This document shows positions 1 to 6,342 of a stretch of DNA of 12,528 nt, piece after piece. The number at the start of each line of letters is the position of its first letter. The first letter of the stretch is position 1. This DNA is from Anaerolineales bacterium (GTDB lineage: Bacteria; Chloroflexota; Anaerolineae; Anaerolineales; Villigracilaceae), in the NCBI GenBank assembly GCA_016928525.1, contig JAFGKO010000247.1:1-12528 (forward strand), given 5' to 3'. The position numbers and the translations under genes were made by a program. The notes below the pieces were generated by a model that was given only the letters and a program-made list of their open reading frames with translations, was not told the origin of the DNA and did not search any database.

Positions 1-131
1 AGCACGAAGCCGTCGTTGTAATCCGTGTGCTCGCCAATCAGGTTCACTCGCCCCGGCGCACGAACAAGGGTGGTTGGCCTATCCTCGAATACATCTCGAA
101 ACGCTTGAATAACAAATCCTTCGGTTTTCAT
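1..131 (-). CDS. galK: Galactokinase, N-terminal fragment (cut by window edge)
   Basis: Only the first 43 codons are present; the gene continues past position 1. The reverse complement opens with ATG at 131-129 and reads into [18 protein letters not shown] (residues 24-41), the galactokinase signature of the GHMP kinase superfamily that lies close to the sugar site. Galactokinase phosphorylates galactose to galactose-1-phosphate in the cytosolic Leloir pathway. A good Shine-Dalgarno sequence (AGGAGATG on the - strand) lies about 9 bases before the ATG, inside the last codons of the methyltransferase gene. The 6-bp gap to that gene suggests co-transcription. The motif is nearly diagnostic, but related GHMP sugar kinases cannot be fully excluded from 43 residues. 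Confidence 0.9.
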   Translation of the reverse strand, partial: MKTEGFVIQAFRDVFEDRPTTLVRAPGRVNLIGEHTDYNDGFV

Positions 132-137
132 TCTTAC

Positions 138-1091
138 TTATTCATCTCCTGACGACCATCTCGCATATACAGCCTGCGAGAGCAATCTCCCGGCAGACTG
201 TTCCCGCGTCACCAGTTCACCACTTTCCACAACACCTCCAAATTCACGCATCAGCTCTCCCAACGCCTGACCTACATGAAGAGCCGAAGCCTGCACCGCA
301 TAAACAGTGGTAATGACAAATAACGGTCTGTCACTCAACACCTGTCGGCAGGCCTCCAGCAATTTTGGCAAAGACTTGTAAATTTCCCAAACTTCCCCTT
401 TGGGTCCGCGCCCAAACTTGGGCGGGTCGAGCAGGATGCAATCATACTTGTTCCCACGACGCGCCTCGCGCTGGGCGAATTTGAGCGCATCCTCCACGAT
501 CCAGCGCACAGGTTTCTCCGCCAGGCCCGATAAAACCTGGTTGTCGCGCGCCCAGGCAACAGATTTTTTCGAAGCGTCCACGTGTGTGACCTGCGCCCCA
601 GCCGCGGCGGCAGCCAGCGTCGCCAGTCCGGTATATCCAAATAAATTCAAAACCTTTATCGGCCACCTCGCCTTGTAAATCAAATCCGCTGACCAATCCC
701 AGTGCGTGGCGCATTCAGGGAATACCCCCAGGTGACGTCCCGATGTGGTCATCGCCCAAAATCGGACCCCCATTTCATCCCCCCATTTGCCTTCAGAAAA
801 TGGGGGGACAGGGGGGGGCAGGGTGAGGGGGTAGCCCATCTCCCACTTCTCCGCTACCTTCTTTTTAAACTGCCAGTGCCCGCCGCTTTCCTCGCTGGTT
901 GGCTGAAACACAGCATGCGCCTTTGCCCATTCTTTCTCCGGCAACGCCCGCGACCACATGGCCTGCACTTCCGGGCGGACAAAGAGATAGGAGCCAAATC
1001 GCTCCAGCTTCAGGCCATCGCCGCTGTCGAGCAGGGCATAGTCGTTCCAATTTGGCGCTTCCAGGAGGGAGAAAGTGGGAGTTTTCGGCAT
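138..1091 (-). CDS. Class I SAM-dependent methyltransferase, RlmI-like (probable rRNA methyltransferase)
   Basis: Encodes 317 aa. The C-terminal two thirds is a Rossmann-type methyltransferase: motif I NLFGYTGLA (residues 149-157, SAM binding), an acidic VDASKKSV strand end (about 171-178), and motif IV DPPKFGRGP (222-230), as in the RlmI/RlmK group of 23S rRNA cytosine or guanine methyltransferases. No full PUA domain is evident at the N-terminus, so the substrate is uncertain and I give no symbol. The ATG at 1091 is preferred; an in-frame TTG at 1133 would add 14 residues of weak character. No clear Shine-Dalgarno precedes the ATG. Residues about 88-106 form a proline-rich insert (LPPPVPPFSEGKWGDE) encoded by a G/C-homopolymer-rich palindrome, which looks like a later insertion into the gene. 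Probably co-transcribed with galK downstream. Confidence 0.85.
   Translation of the reverse strand: MPKTPTFSLLEAPNWNDYALLDSGDGLKLERFGSYLFVRPEVQAMWSRALPEKEWAKAHAVFQPTSEESGGHWQFKKKVAEKWEMGYPLTLPPPVPPFSEGKWGDEMGVRFWAMTTSGRHLGVFPECATHWDWSADLIYKARWPIKVLNLFGYTGLATLAAAAAGAQVTHVDASKKSVAWARDNQVLSGLAEKPVRWIVEDALKFAQREARRGNKYDCILLDPPKFGRGPKGEVWEIYKSLPKLLEACRQVLSDRPLFVITTVYAVQASALHVGQALGELMREFGGVVESGELVTREQSAGRLLSQAVYARWSSGDE
778..808. repeat. Palindromic element inside the methyltransferase gene
   Basis: An 11-bp perfect inverted repeat, TCCCCCCATTT (778-788) and AAATGGGGGGA (798-808), has a 9-nt loop and is followed by a run of eight G (811-818). It is read in frame as the Pro-rich segment of the methyltransferase. 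GC-rich hairpins of this type are common as dispersed small repeats in Chloroflexota and similar genomes (general recollection, not searched). Confidence 0.55.
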
Positions 1092-1131
1092 AAAAAATGA
1101 GTCAAAAGTACTATTCGGGTGGGAGAAGTGC

Positions 1132-1160
1132 AAAATACCACTTGCTTTTTACCCTGAAAA
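1132..1160 (-). promoter_or_regulatory. Candidate promoter for the methyltransferase-galK pair
   Basis: On the - strand, TTTTCA (1160-1155) and an extended -10 TGGTATTTT (1140-1132) are separated by 17 bp. The predicted start near 1125 leaves a leader of about 34 nt before the ATG at 1091. Matches to consensus are only moderate. The site overlaps the -35 region of the mraZ promoter, so the two polymerases would probably compete. Confidence 0.35.
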
Positions 1161-1170
1161 CCCGTATAAT
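1142..1170 (+). promoter_or_regulatory. Sigma-70 type promoter of the dcw operon
   Basis: A perfect -10 box TATAAT (1165-1170) is preceded by TTGCTT (1142-1147) with a 17-bp spacer. Transcription would start near 1177, inside the tandem GTGG repeats, leaving a leader of about 70 nt before the mraZ start. It is the only strong promoter seen upstream of the eleven + strand genes. Confidence 0.75.
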
Positions 1171-1200
1171 GTGGGAAAGAGTGGTAGAAAGTGGTACGAG
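1171..1200 (+). promoter_or_regulatory. MraZ operator: three tandem decamer repeats
   Basis: Three consecutive 10-bp units, GTGGGAAAGA, GTGGTAGAAA and GTGGTACGAG, start one base after the -10 box. MraZ is known to bind short tandem G-rich repeats with 10-bp phasing in the mraZ promoter (TGGGN repeats in E. coli, AAAGTGG-type repeats in Mycoplasma). Position and period fit autorepression of the dcw operon by the first gene product. Confidence 0.75.
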
Positions 1201-1221
1201 CGCCGGTGGCCCCGGCGTTCG
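1197..1221 (+). other. Stem-loop in the mraZ 5' untranslated region
   Basis: CGAGCGCCGG (1197-1206) pairs with CCGGCGTTCG (1212-1221) through ten base pairs, including one G-T, around the 5-nt loop TGGCC. It lies between the operator repeats and the mraZ ribosome binding site (about 1233-1239). No U-run follows, so it is not a simple terminator; it may stabilise the mRNA 5' end. Confidence 0.5.
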
Positions 1222-1246
1222 CCTGTTAAATGGAAAGGTAGAACTA

Positions 1247-1687
1247 ATGTTCTTAGGGCAATTCCAGCACAACCTCGACGAGAAAGGTCGCCTGATGATC
1301 CCGGCGCCCTTCCGTCAGACGCTGGAAGGTGGCGCTTTCATCACCCAGGGGTTCGACCGCTGCCTGATGGTCATGACCGAGGCCTATTTTCAGCAAGTGT
1401 ACGAGCTGCTCAACAACATGAACATTGCAGACACAAATGCGCGTTTATTGCGCCGTATGATCCTTTCCAACGCCTACCAGGTTGAGTTGGACAAGGTCGG
1501 GCGCATTTTGGTTCCACAGAACCTGCGCCAGTTTGCGGGCTTCGACGGCGAAGCAATTGTAGCAGGCCAGGGCGAGTATTTTGAGGTCTGGACGCCGGCA
1601 GAGTGGAACAAGCAGATGGATGACATCCAGGACACGGAAGCCAACAACCAGCGCTTCTCGACGCTGAACCTCTCCGGTCAAGTGTAG
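1247..1687 (+). CDS. mraZ: Transcriptional regulator MraZ
   Basis: Encodes 146 aa, the usual MraZ length. It contains the two AbrB-like half-repeats of the family, each with the DxxxR hallmark: DEKGRLMIPAPFR (residues 11-23) and DKVGRILVPQNLR (82-94). MraZ forms a ring-shaped oligomer that binds tandem repeats in its own promoter and usually represses the dcw genes. The start MFLGQFQHNLD is typical. It is preceded by AAAGGT about 7 nt upstream, so the in-frame extension of 50 codons further upstream, which would run back through the promoter, is rejected. First gene of the operon; the operator repeats lie about 50-75 bp upstream. Confidence 0.97.
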   Translation: MFLGQFQHNLDEKGRLMIPAPFRQTLEGGAFITQGFDRCLMVMTEAYFQQVYELLNNMNIADTNARLLRRMILSNAYQVELDKVGRILVPQNLRQFAGFDGEAIVAGQGEYFEVWTPAEWNKQMDDIQDTEANNQRFSTLNLSGQV

Positions 1688-1707
1688 GGCGAATTGCCAA
1701 TTCGCCC
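1687..1707 (+). repeat. Perfect inverted repeat between mraZ and rsmH
   Basis: GGGCGAATT (1687-1695) and AATTCGCCC (1699-1707) form a 9-bp stem with loop GCC, starting on the last base of the mraZ stop codon and ending 6 nt before the rsmH ATG. There is no T-run, so it is unlikely to terminate transcription. It could affect rsmH translation or mRNA processing, or be a small dispersed palindrome. Confidence 0.7.
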
Positions 1708-1713
1708 AACGAC

Positions 1714-2625
1714 ATGACGCACCAACCTGTTCTTTACCATGAAATTATACACGCGTTGCAGCCTAAAAACGAAGGTTTTTATGTTGACGGCACACTGGGC
1801 GCGGGCGGCCATGCCCGTGGAATACTGGAGGCCTGCGCACCAGACGGACGTCTGTTGGGGTTGGACGTGGATCCGCAGGCGTTAGCGCTCGCCCGTGAGA
1901 CCTTGGCTCCTTACGGGGAGCGCGCCCGTCTGATCCAGGCCTCCTACACCTCTCTTGCCGAATTACTGCACGAAATCGGTTGGGAGAAAGTGGACGGCAT
2001 CCTGCTTGACCTGGGGTTGTCCTCGATGCAACTGGACGCACCGGAGCGCGGTTTCTCCTTCCAGCACGACGCGCCGCTGGATATGCGCTTCGACCCGGCC
2101 TCCCCCACTACGGCAGCCGACTTGGTCAACGCATTGCCGGGTGACGAACTGGCGGACTTGATCTTCCGGTACGGAGATGAGCACGCCTCTCGAAGGATCG
2201 CGCAGGCCATTGTCAAAGCGCGACCGCTTCAGACCACCCGGCAACTTGCTGCCGTTATCGAAGCCGTCCTTCCGCGCAAGGGCCGCATCCATCCCGCCAC
2301 GCAGACCTTCCAGGCCCTGCGCATCGCAGTGAATGAGGAACTGGATCGAATAGAGAACGTGCTCCCCCAGGCAATAGCAGTCCTGAAGTCCGGCGGGAGG
2401 CTGGCAGTCATCTCCTTTCACTCATTGGAAGACCGCCTCGTCAAGGAATACTTCCGTAGTGAAAGCAAAGACCTGGTCAATCCACCTTATGAACGGATTT
2501 ACGATGTCGAGAAAAAAGCAACGCTGAGAGAAATCAACCGCAAAGTTATCACCCCCAGCGAGGCTGAAGTAGCAGCCAACCCGAGGGCAAGGAGTGCAAA
2601 ACTGCGCATTGTAGAAAAATTGTAA
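1714..2625 (+). CDS. rsmH: 16S rRNA (cytosine(1402)-N(4))-methyltransferase RsmH (MraW)
   Basis: Encodes 303 aa, standard for the family. RsmH N4-methylates C1402 in the ribosomal P-site region, using SAM. Visible signatures are the SAM-binding VDGTLGAGGHARGILEA (residues 24-40), ILLDLGLSSMQLD (96-108), ERGFSFQHDAPLDMRFD (111-127), VISFHSLEDRLVKEYF (232-247), and the typical C-terminal segment NPRARSAKLRIVEKL. The N-terminus MTHQPVLYHEII is characteristic and fixes the ATG. No Shine-Dalgarno is seen before it; a strong hairpin occupies the 26-nt gap after mraZ, so initiation may rely on coupling or re-initiation. Second gene of the operon, as in most dcw clusters. Confidence 0.97.
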   Translation: MTHQPVLYHEIIHALQPKNEGFYVDGTLGAGGHARGILEACAPDGRLLGLDVDPQALALARETLAPYGERARLIQASYTSLAELLHEIGWEKVDGILLDLGLSSMQLDAPERGFSFQHDAPLDMRFDPASPTTAADLVNALPGDELADLIFRYGDEHASRRIAQAIVKARPLQTTRQLAAVIEAVLPRKGRIHPATQTFQALRIAVNEELDRIENVLPQAIAVLKSGGRLAVISFHSLEDRLVKEYFRSESKDLVNPPYERIYDVEKKATLREINRKVITPSEAEVAANPRARSAKLRIVEKL

Positions 2626-2630
2626 TCATT

Positions 2631-2712
2631 ATCCTTGCAAAGGCCTGTCCTGCTCGAAGGATAGCCCATTCACAAGGATAGCGATGACCATCGCCCAAAT
2701 TAAAAGGTCATC
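2631..2712 (+). promoter_or_regulatory. Structured leader before ftsL with alternative hairpins
   Basis: The 87-bp gap before ftsL has dense internal complementarity. GATGACC (2683-2689) is the exact reverse complement of GGTCATC (2706-2712), which overlaps the ftsL Shine-Dalgarno AAAAGGT (2702-2708) and abuts the ATG. The same left arm can instead form GCGAT/ATCGC (2681-2685 with 2690-2694). ATCCTTG (2631-2637) can pair with CAAGGAT (2673-2679) or, less fully, with AAGGAT (2657-2662); AAGGATAGC occurs twice (2657-2665, 2674-2682). The pairings are read directly from the sequence; a regulatory role is inference. Confidence 0.45.
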
Positions 2713-2725
2713 ATGGATACTATAA
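2684..2725 (+). CDS. Candidate 13-codon upstream ORF overlapping the ftsL start
   Basis: ATG at 2684 opens MTIAQIKRSSWIL and stops at TAA 2723-2725, 13 nt past the ftsL start and in a different frame. AAGGA (2674-2678) lies 5 nt before the ATG, a better-spaced Shine-Dalgarno than many in this window. Ribosomes translating it would open the hairpin that masks the ftsL ribosome binding site, so it may act as a coupling leader peptide. It may also be chance; no homology is recognised. Confidence 0.3.
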   Translation: MTIAQIKRSSWIL

Positions 2726-3177
2726 ACCGCTTCAATCATGCTGCTTCACAGGCTCCCTGGCGTGTTCAACGCCAATGGGTGAGCATTTTCCTTTTAATCG
2801 TGCTGGCATTTGCCATGGTCGCAAGCCTGTATTTAATGGTGACTTCACAGGCCGCGATCGTTGGCCGCGAGATCCAGGACCTGCGCCTTGAAATTATCGA
2901 CACCGAGCACATCAACGCTGATTTGCAAACCGAACTTGCCCGCCTGACTTCTATAGGTGAAGTAGAGAGAAGAGCGTATGCGCTTGGTTTCCGGCCAGTG
3001 GAGCCAGAAGAAGTGGAATATCTATATGTACCCGGGTATATTGCGCCGAAGGGCGCCATGCTGGCCACCACACCCGAGTTGCAACCTAGCGCTCCCAATA
3101 TCCCGCCAGAATATACCCAATCCCTTTTGGATTGGCTCGACGAGCGCCTTCAGACACCGGGTAGAGGTCTAAGATGA
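2713..3177 (+). CDS. ftsL: FtsL/DivIC-like cell division protein
   Basis: Encodes 154 aa with the FtsL plan: a short cytosolic N-terminus (1-22), one membrane segment (about 23-46, VSIFLLIVLAFAMVASLYL), then a heptad-like coiled coil (about 50-80, IVGREIQDLRLEIIDTEHIN) and the motif RRAYALGFRPVEPEEVEYLYV (about 86-106), typical of septum formation initiator proteins. FtsL bridges early and late divisome parts and activates FtsW-FtsI. The Pro-rich C-terminal tail (about 115-154) is longer than in E. coli FtsL. Sequence conservation in this family is low; the assignment rests on architecture plus the position between rsmH and ftsI. AAAAGGT lies 4 nt before the ATG. The stop overlaps the next start (ATGA). 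Confidence 0.85.
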   Translation: MDTINRFNHAASQAPWRVQRQWVSIFLLIVLAFAMVASLYLMVTSQAAIVGREIQDLRLEIIDTEHINADLQTELARLTSIGEVERRAYALGFRPVEPEEVEYLYVPGYIAPKGAMLATTPELQPSAPNIPPEYTQSLLDWLDERLQTPGRGLR

Positions 3178-4919
3178 GACAACAATATGCGTGGCGATCT
3201 ATGTTGTTGAACGGCTTTTTGGCTTTTATAGCCGCCCTGGTTGTATTGCAAATGGTACGCATCCAGGCTAGCGCCGAAGCAGATGCTTTCCGCAATCAGA
3301 AGGATAACTTTGCGGGCGAATACAGGACCTATTACCCGGAACGCGGGGAAATCTACGACCGCAACGGTCACTTGTTGGCGGGCAACCGGACTGTCTACGA
3401 AGTGGGTGTGGATTTGAACACCGTTCGCGATCCGCATAGTATCGCAATGGCCCTCAGTGTCAATCTCGGGAAAAACTATGACGAAATTTACAGTGACATC
3501 CTCAACCCGCCTGCCGGTTTCTCCTACCTGGTTTTGGACAATCACGCTTCTCCTGAAGCGGTTGCTTATTTGAAAGAACTCAAGAAAGAATTGAGTGAAT
3601 CAGACAATCCCACTCCCAGCCTGGCAGGCCTGGAGTTCAGCCCGCGCCTGGCACGCAGCTATCCTGAAAATGCACTGGCCTCTAACGTGCTCGGATTCGT
3701 CAACCTGGAAGGGCGCGGCTATTTTGGCATCGAAGAAAAATACAATGATTTACTGGCAGGTAATCCGGTGCAGGTTTGGGTGCCGAGCGATCCCAACCGC
3801 GCCGTCGAAATCCCGCGAATTCCGAATGGCACCAGTTTGATCCTGACCCTCAACCGCGACTTGCAAAATGCTGTCGAGGAGATTCTGGACCAGTCATTGT
3901 ATGAATATGGCGCGCAACATGGAGCCATCATCGTCATGGATCCGCAAAACGGTGAAATCATAGCTATGGCTTCTACGCCTCGTATGGACTTGAACAACTT
4001 TCAAAATTATGGTGTTATCTACGACAACGCCAGCGAATTCAACCGTGCAACCAGCATGCCCTATGAGCCCGGCTCGGTCATGAAGATCTTCACCATGTCC
4101 GCTGCGCTGGATACTGGCCTGGTCACACCCGATACCACCTTTCTGGACACCGGTGAAATTCAGATTGGCGGTGTCACGATCAAAAACTGGAATCAGGAAG
4201 CCTGGGGGCTACAAAACATGGTGGGCTGTTTGCAGCACTCGCTCAACGTTTGCATGACCTGGTTGGCTACCCAGCTTGGTCCGCAAAACTTTTATGGATA
4301 TATGAACCGCTTCGGCTTTGGCAGCCTGACAGGCCTGGATATGGCCGGTGAAGCGGCTGGCAGGCTCAAGGTCCCGGGAGATGCGGACTGGTATCCTGTT
4401 GATCTGGGCACAAATTCTTTTGGCCAGGGCGTGTCCGCTACACCACTACAAGTCATGGCGGGGGCTTCGGCCATCGCAAACCAGGGACACATGGTCACGC
4501 CGCATGTTCTGTATGCGATGTTACGCGACGGTCACCAATTTAACGTCCCATCCCAATATGCCGGCTCACCAATCAAAGCCGAAACCGCAGCCACGCTGAC
4601 GGGCATGCTGGCCGCCTCCCTTGAGTACGAATCGTCCGCAGCGCTGGTGCCCGGCTATCGCGTAGCAGGCAAAACCGGCACGGCTCAAATCCCTACACCT
4701 TATGGCTTTTATGATTCCAGCCAAACCAACGCATCTTTCATCGGCTGGGGGCCGGTGGACGATCCGCAGTTTATGATCTACATCTGGATCGAGCGCCCTA
4801 CTACGTCTATCTGGGGTTCGGAAACAGCCGCTCCTGTTTTCTCAGAAGTAGCCCAGAAAACCGTAATCCTGCTCGGTATTCCACCTGATTCCGTACGTTT
4901 GCAAATGGCCACACATTAG
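3174..4919 (+). CDS. ftsI: Septal peptidoglycan transpeptidase, FtsI/PBP2B-type class B PBP
   Basis: Encodes 581 aa. A single N-terminal membrane anchor (about 9-31) is followed by the class B dimerisation domain (RTYYPERGEIYDRNGHLLAG, 51-70) and a transpeptidase domain with all three active-site motifs: SVMK (Ser301 nucleophile, Lys304), SLN (356-358) and KTGTAQ (500-505). It crosslinks septal peptidoglycan outside the membrane, with FtsW as glycosyltransferase partner. There are no C-terminal PASTA repeats, unlike SpoVD or PBP2x. The start overlaps the ftsL stop by 4 bp, indicating translational coupling. A SpoVD-like name would also fit; the dcw position supports FtsI. The next gene is murF rather than murE. 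Confidence 0.95.
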   Translation: MRQQYAWRSMLLNGFLAFIAALVVLQMVRIQASAEADAFRNQKDNFAGEYRTYYPERGEIYDRNGHLLAGNRTVYEVGVDLNTVRDPHSIAMALSVNLGKNYDEIYSDILNPPAGFSYLVLDNHASPEAVAYLKELKKELSESDNPTPSLAGLEFSPRLARSYPENALASNVLGFVNLEGRGYFGIEEKYNDLLAGNPVQVWVPSDPNRAVEIPRIPNGTSLILTLNRDLQNAVEEILDQSLYEYGAQHGAIIVMDPQNGEIIAMASTPRMDLNNFQNYGVIYDNASEFNRATSMPYEPGSVMKIFTMSAALDTGLVTPDTTFLDTGEIQIGGVTIKNWNQEAWGLQNMVGCLQHSLNVCMTWLATQLGPQNFYGYMNRFGFGSLTGLDMAGEAAGRLKVPGDADWYPVDLGTNSFGQGVSATPLQVMAGASAIANQGHMVTPHVLYAMLRDGHQFNVPSQYAGSPIKAETAATLTGMLAASLEYESSAALVPGYRVAGKTGTAQIPTPYGFYDSSQTNASFIGWGPVDDPQFMIYIWIERPTTSIWGSETAAPVFSEVAQKTVILLGIPPDSVRLQMATH

Positions 4920-4926
4920 GACCGAG

Positions 4927-6342
4927 ATGCTGACACTGGCTGACGCGCTTGAAGCGCTGACCGATTTCCGCCCGCAGGGTAACACCCCGGTTATCACCGA
5001 GGCGGCCATCGACTCGCGCCAGGTCATCCCCGGTTCGCTATTCGTTGCGATTCCAGGCGAGCGTGTGGACGGTCACAATTTCCTGGTGGAAGCCTTCAAA
5101 CGCGGGGCCTCCTTCGCCCTCATCCAACAGGACGTAGACGCCTCTTTCCGGACCCTCGACTTGCGCGCCGGTCTACAAGCCGATTCCATCCCCGATCTAA
5201 CTCTCCCCCTCTGCCTGCGCGTGGACAATTCGGTCACCGCCCTGCAACAGATCGCCCGTTTCTGGCGACGCCAGTTGGATATTCGCGTGGTTGGTATCAC
5301 AGGCAGCGTGGGCAAGTCCACCACCAAAGAAATGATCGCCGAAGTGCTCAGCCAGCGCTACCGCACACTTAAAAGCCCGGGTAATTTAAATAACGAGATC
5401 GGACTGCCGCTTTCTATCTTGAAACTGAGTTCCGGGTACCAACGCGCCGTCCTTGAAATGGGGTTTTACGTTCCCGGCGAAATCGCTTTTCTGTGTGACA
5501 TCGCCCTGCCACAGGTCGGTGTGGTAACCAACATCGGCACTGTTCACGCCGAGCGGGCCGGCTCACAGGAGGCCATCGCGCAGGGCAAATCCGAGCTTGT
5601 CCAGGCCCTACCCAAGGACGGCGTCGCCATCCTGAATTTTGACGACCCCTGGGTACGCAAAATGGAAGAGAAAACACGTGCGCAAGTCTTCTTCTACGGA
5701 TTATCTTCCGAATCCGACTTGTGGGCTGACAACGTCGAAGGACAGGGGTTGGAAGGCATCCGTTTTCGCCTGCACTACAAACGCGAAACCCTGCATGTGC
5801 GCGTTCCCCTGATTGGACGGCATTCTGTCCACACGGCGCTGCGCGCCACTGCTGTTGGCCTGGTAGAAGGCCTGACCTGGCAGGAAATTTTCGACGGTCT
5901 CAACCAGGGACATACCCAATTACGTCTGGTGGCTGTGCGCAGCAAAACCGGCGCGTTGCTCCTTGATGATACCTACAATGCCTCCCCTGAATCCATGCTG
6001 GCAGCCTTGAACCTGCTCGACGAACTGGATGGTCGCAAAATCGCTGTGCTGGGTGATATGCTCGAACTCGGTCAATATGAACGCCAGGGACATGAAATGG
6101 TCGGCCTGCGCGCCGCGCAAGTTGCCGACACGCTGCTCACGCTGGGAACGCGCGCGCATGTCATTGCCGAAGCCGCTCGCAGGTCAGGAATGAGAAAATC
6201 GTCTATTCTGGAATTCGATGAACTGGAACCCATCATAGATTGGCTCAACCAGAACTTGGCAAAAAACGACTCGGTACTGATCAAGGGCTCGCACGGATTA
6301 CGCATGGATCGTATCGTCAACATCCTGGAGGTGAGCGCGTGA
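4927..6342 (+). CDS. murF: UDP-N-acetylmuramoyl-tripeptide--D-alanyl-D-alanine ligase MurF
   Basis: Encodes 471 aa. MurF adds D-Ala-D-Ala to the UDP-MurNAc tripeptide in an ATP-dependent cytosolic step. The three Mur-ligase domains are recognisable: an N-terminal substrate domain with AAIDSRQVIPGSLFVAIPGE (26-45); the central ATPase with TGSVGKSTTKEM (125-136), KSPGNLNNEIGLPLSIL (149-165) and VVTNIGTVHAER (199-210); and a C-terminal domain with DDTYNASPESM and AVLGDMLELG. NNEIGLPL and the Asp-Thr-Tyr-Asn motif separate MurF from MurE. Residues about 78-97 look like extra sequence before the usual LRVD strand. AGGA lies 5 nt before the ATG, in a 7-bp gap after ftsI. The stop overlaps mraY (GTGA). 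Confidence 0.97.
   Translation: MLTLADALEALTDFRPQGNTPVITEAAIDSRQVIPGSLFVAIPGERVDGHNFLVEAFKRGASFALIQQDVDASFRTLDLRAGLQADSIPDLTLPLCLRVDNSVTALQQIARFWRRQLDIRVVGITGSVGKSTTKEMIAEVLSQRYRTLKSPGNLNNEIGLPLSILKLSSGYQRAVLEMGFYVPGEIAFLCDIALPQVGVVTNIGTVHAERAGSQEAIAQGKSELVQALPKDGVAILNFDDPWVRKMEEKTRAQVFFYGLSSESDLWADNVEGQGLEGIRFRLHYKRETLHVRVPLIGRHSVHTALRATAVGLVEGLTWQEIFDGLNQGHTQLRLVAVRSKTGALLLDDTYNASPESMLAALNLLDELDGRKIAVLGDMLELGQYERQGHEMVGLRAAQVADTLLTLGTRAHVIAEAARRSGMRKSSILEFDELEPIIDWLNQNLAKNDSVLIKGSHGLRMDRIVNILEVSA

Noticed and set aside
747..762. Shared CATCGCCCAAA between the methyltransferase gene and the ftsL leader (2689-2699)
   Set aside because: An 11-bp match in 12.5 kb with unrelated flanks and contexts; most likely chance.
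702..1100. 132-codon + strand ORF antisense to the methyltransferase gene
   Set aside because: It lies wholly opposite a gene with clear methyltransferase motifs, is Arg/Pro-rich, and has no recognisable domain.
1097..1246. 50-codon N-terminal extension of MraZ
   Set aside because: It would require translation from upstream of the promoter and through the operator and hairpin; MFLGQFQHNLD with its own Shine-Dalgarno is the usual MraZ start.
1687..1707. Rho-independent terminator after mraZ
   Set aside because: The hairpin is strong but lacks a following T-run, and rsmH begins 7 nt later in the same operon.
1963..2421. 152-codon - strand ORF opposite rsmH
   Set aside because: rsmH is unambiguous on the + strand; the antisense frame shows no domain or ribosome binding site.
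2635..2663. Internal promoter upstream of ftsL (TTGCAA with a weak -10 near 2658)
   Set aside because: The -35 is fair but no acceptable TATAAT-like box is found at 16-18 bp; not supportable.
5161..5214. Possible palindrome insertion in MurF (residues about 78-97)
   Set aside because: The protein segment looks longer than usual, but the DNA shows no inverted repeat or homopolymer like those in ftsW, murD or the methyltransferase gene.
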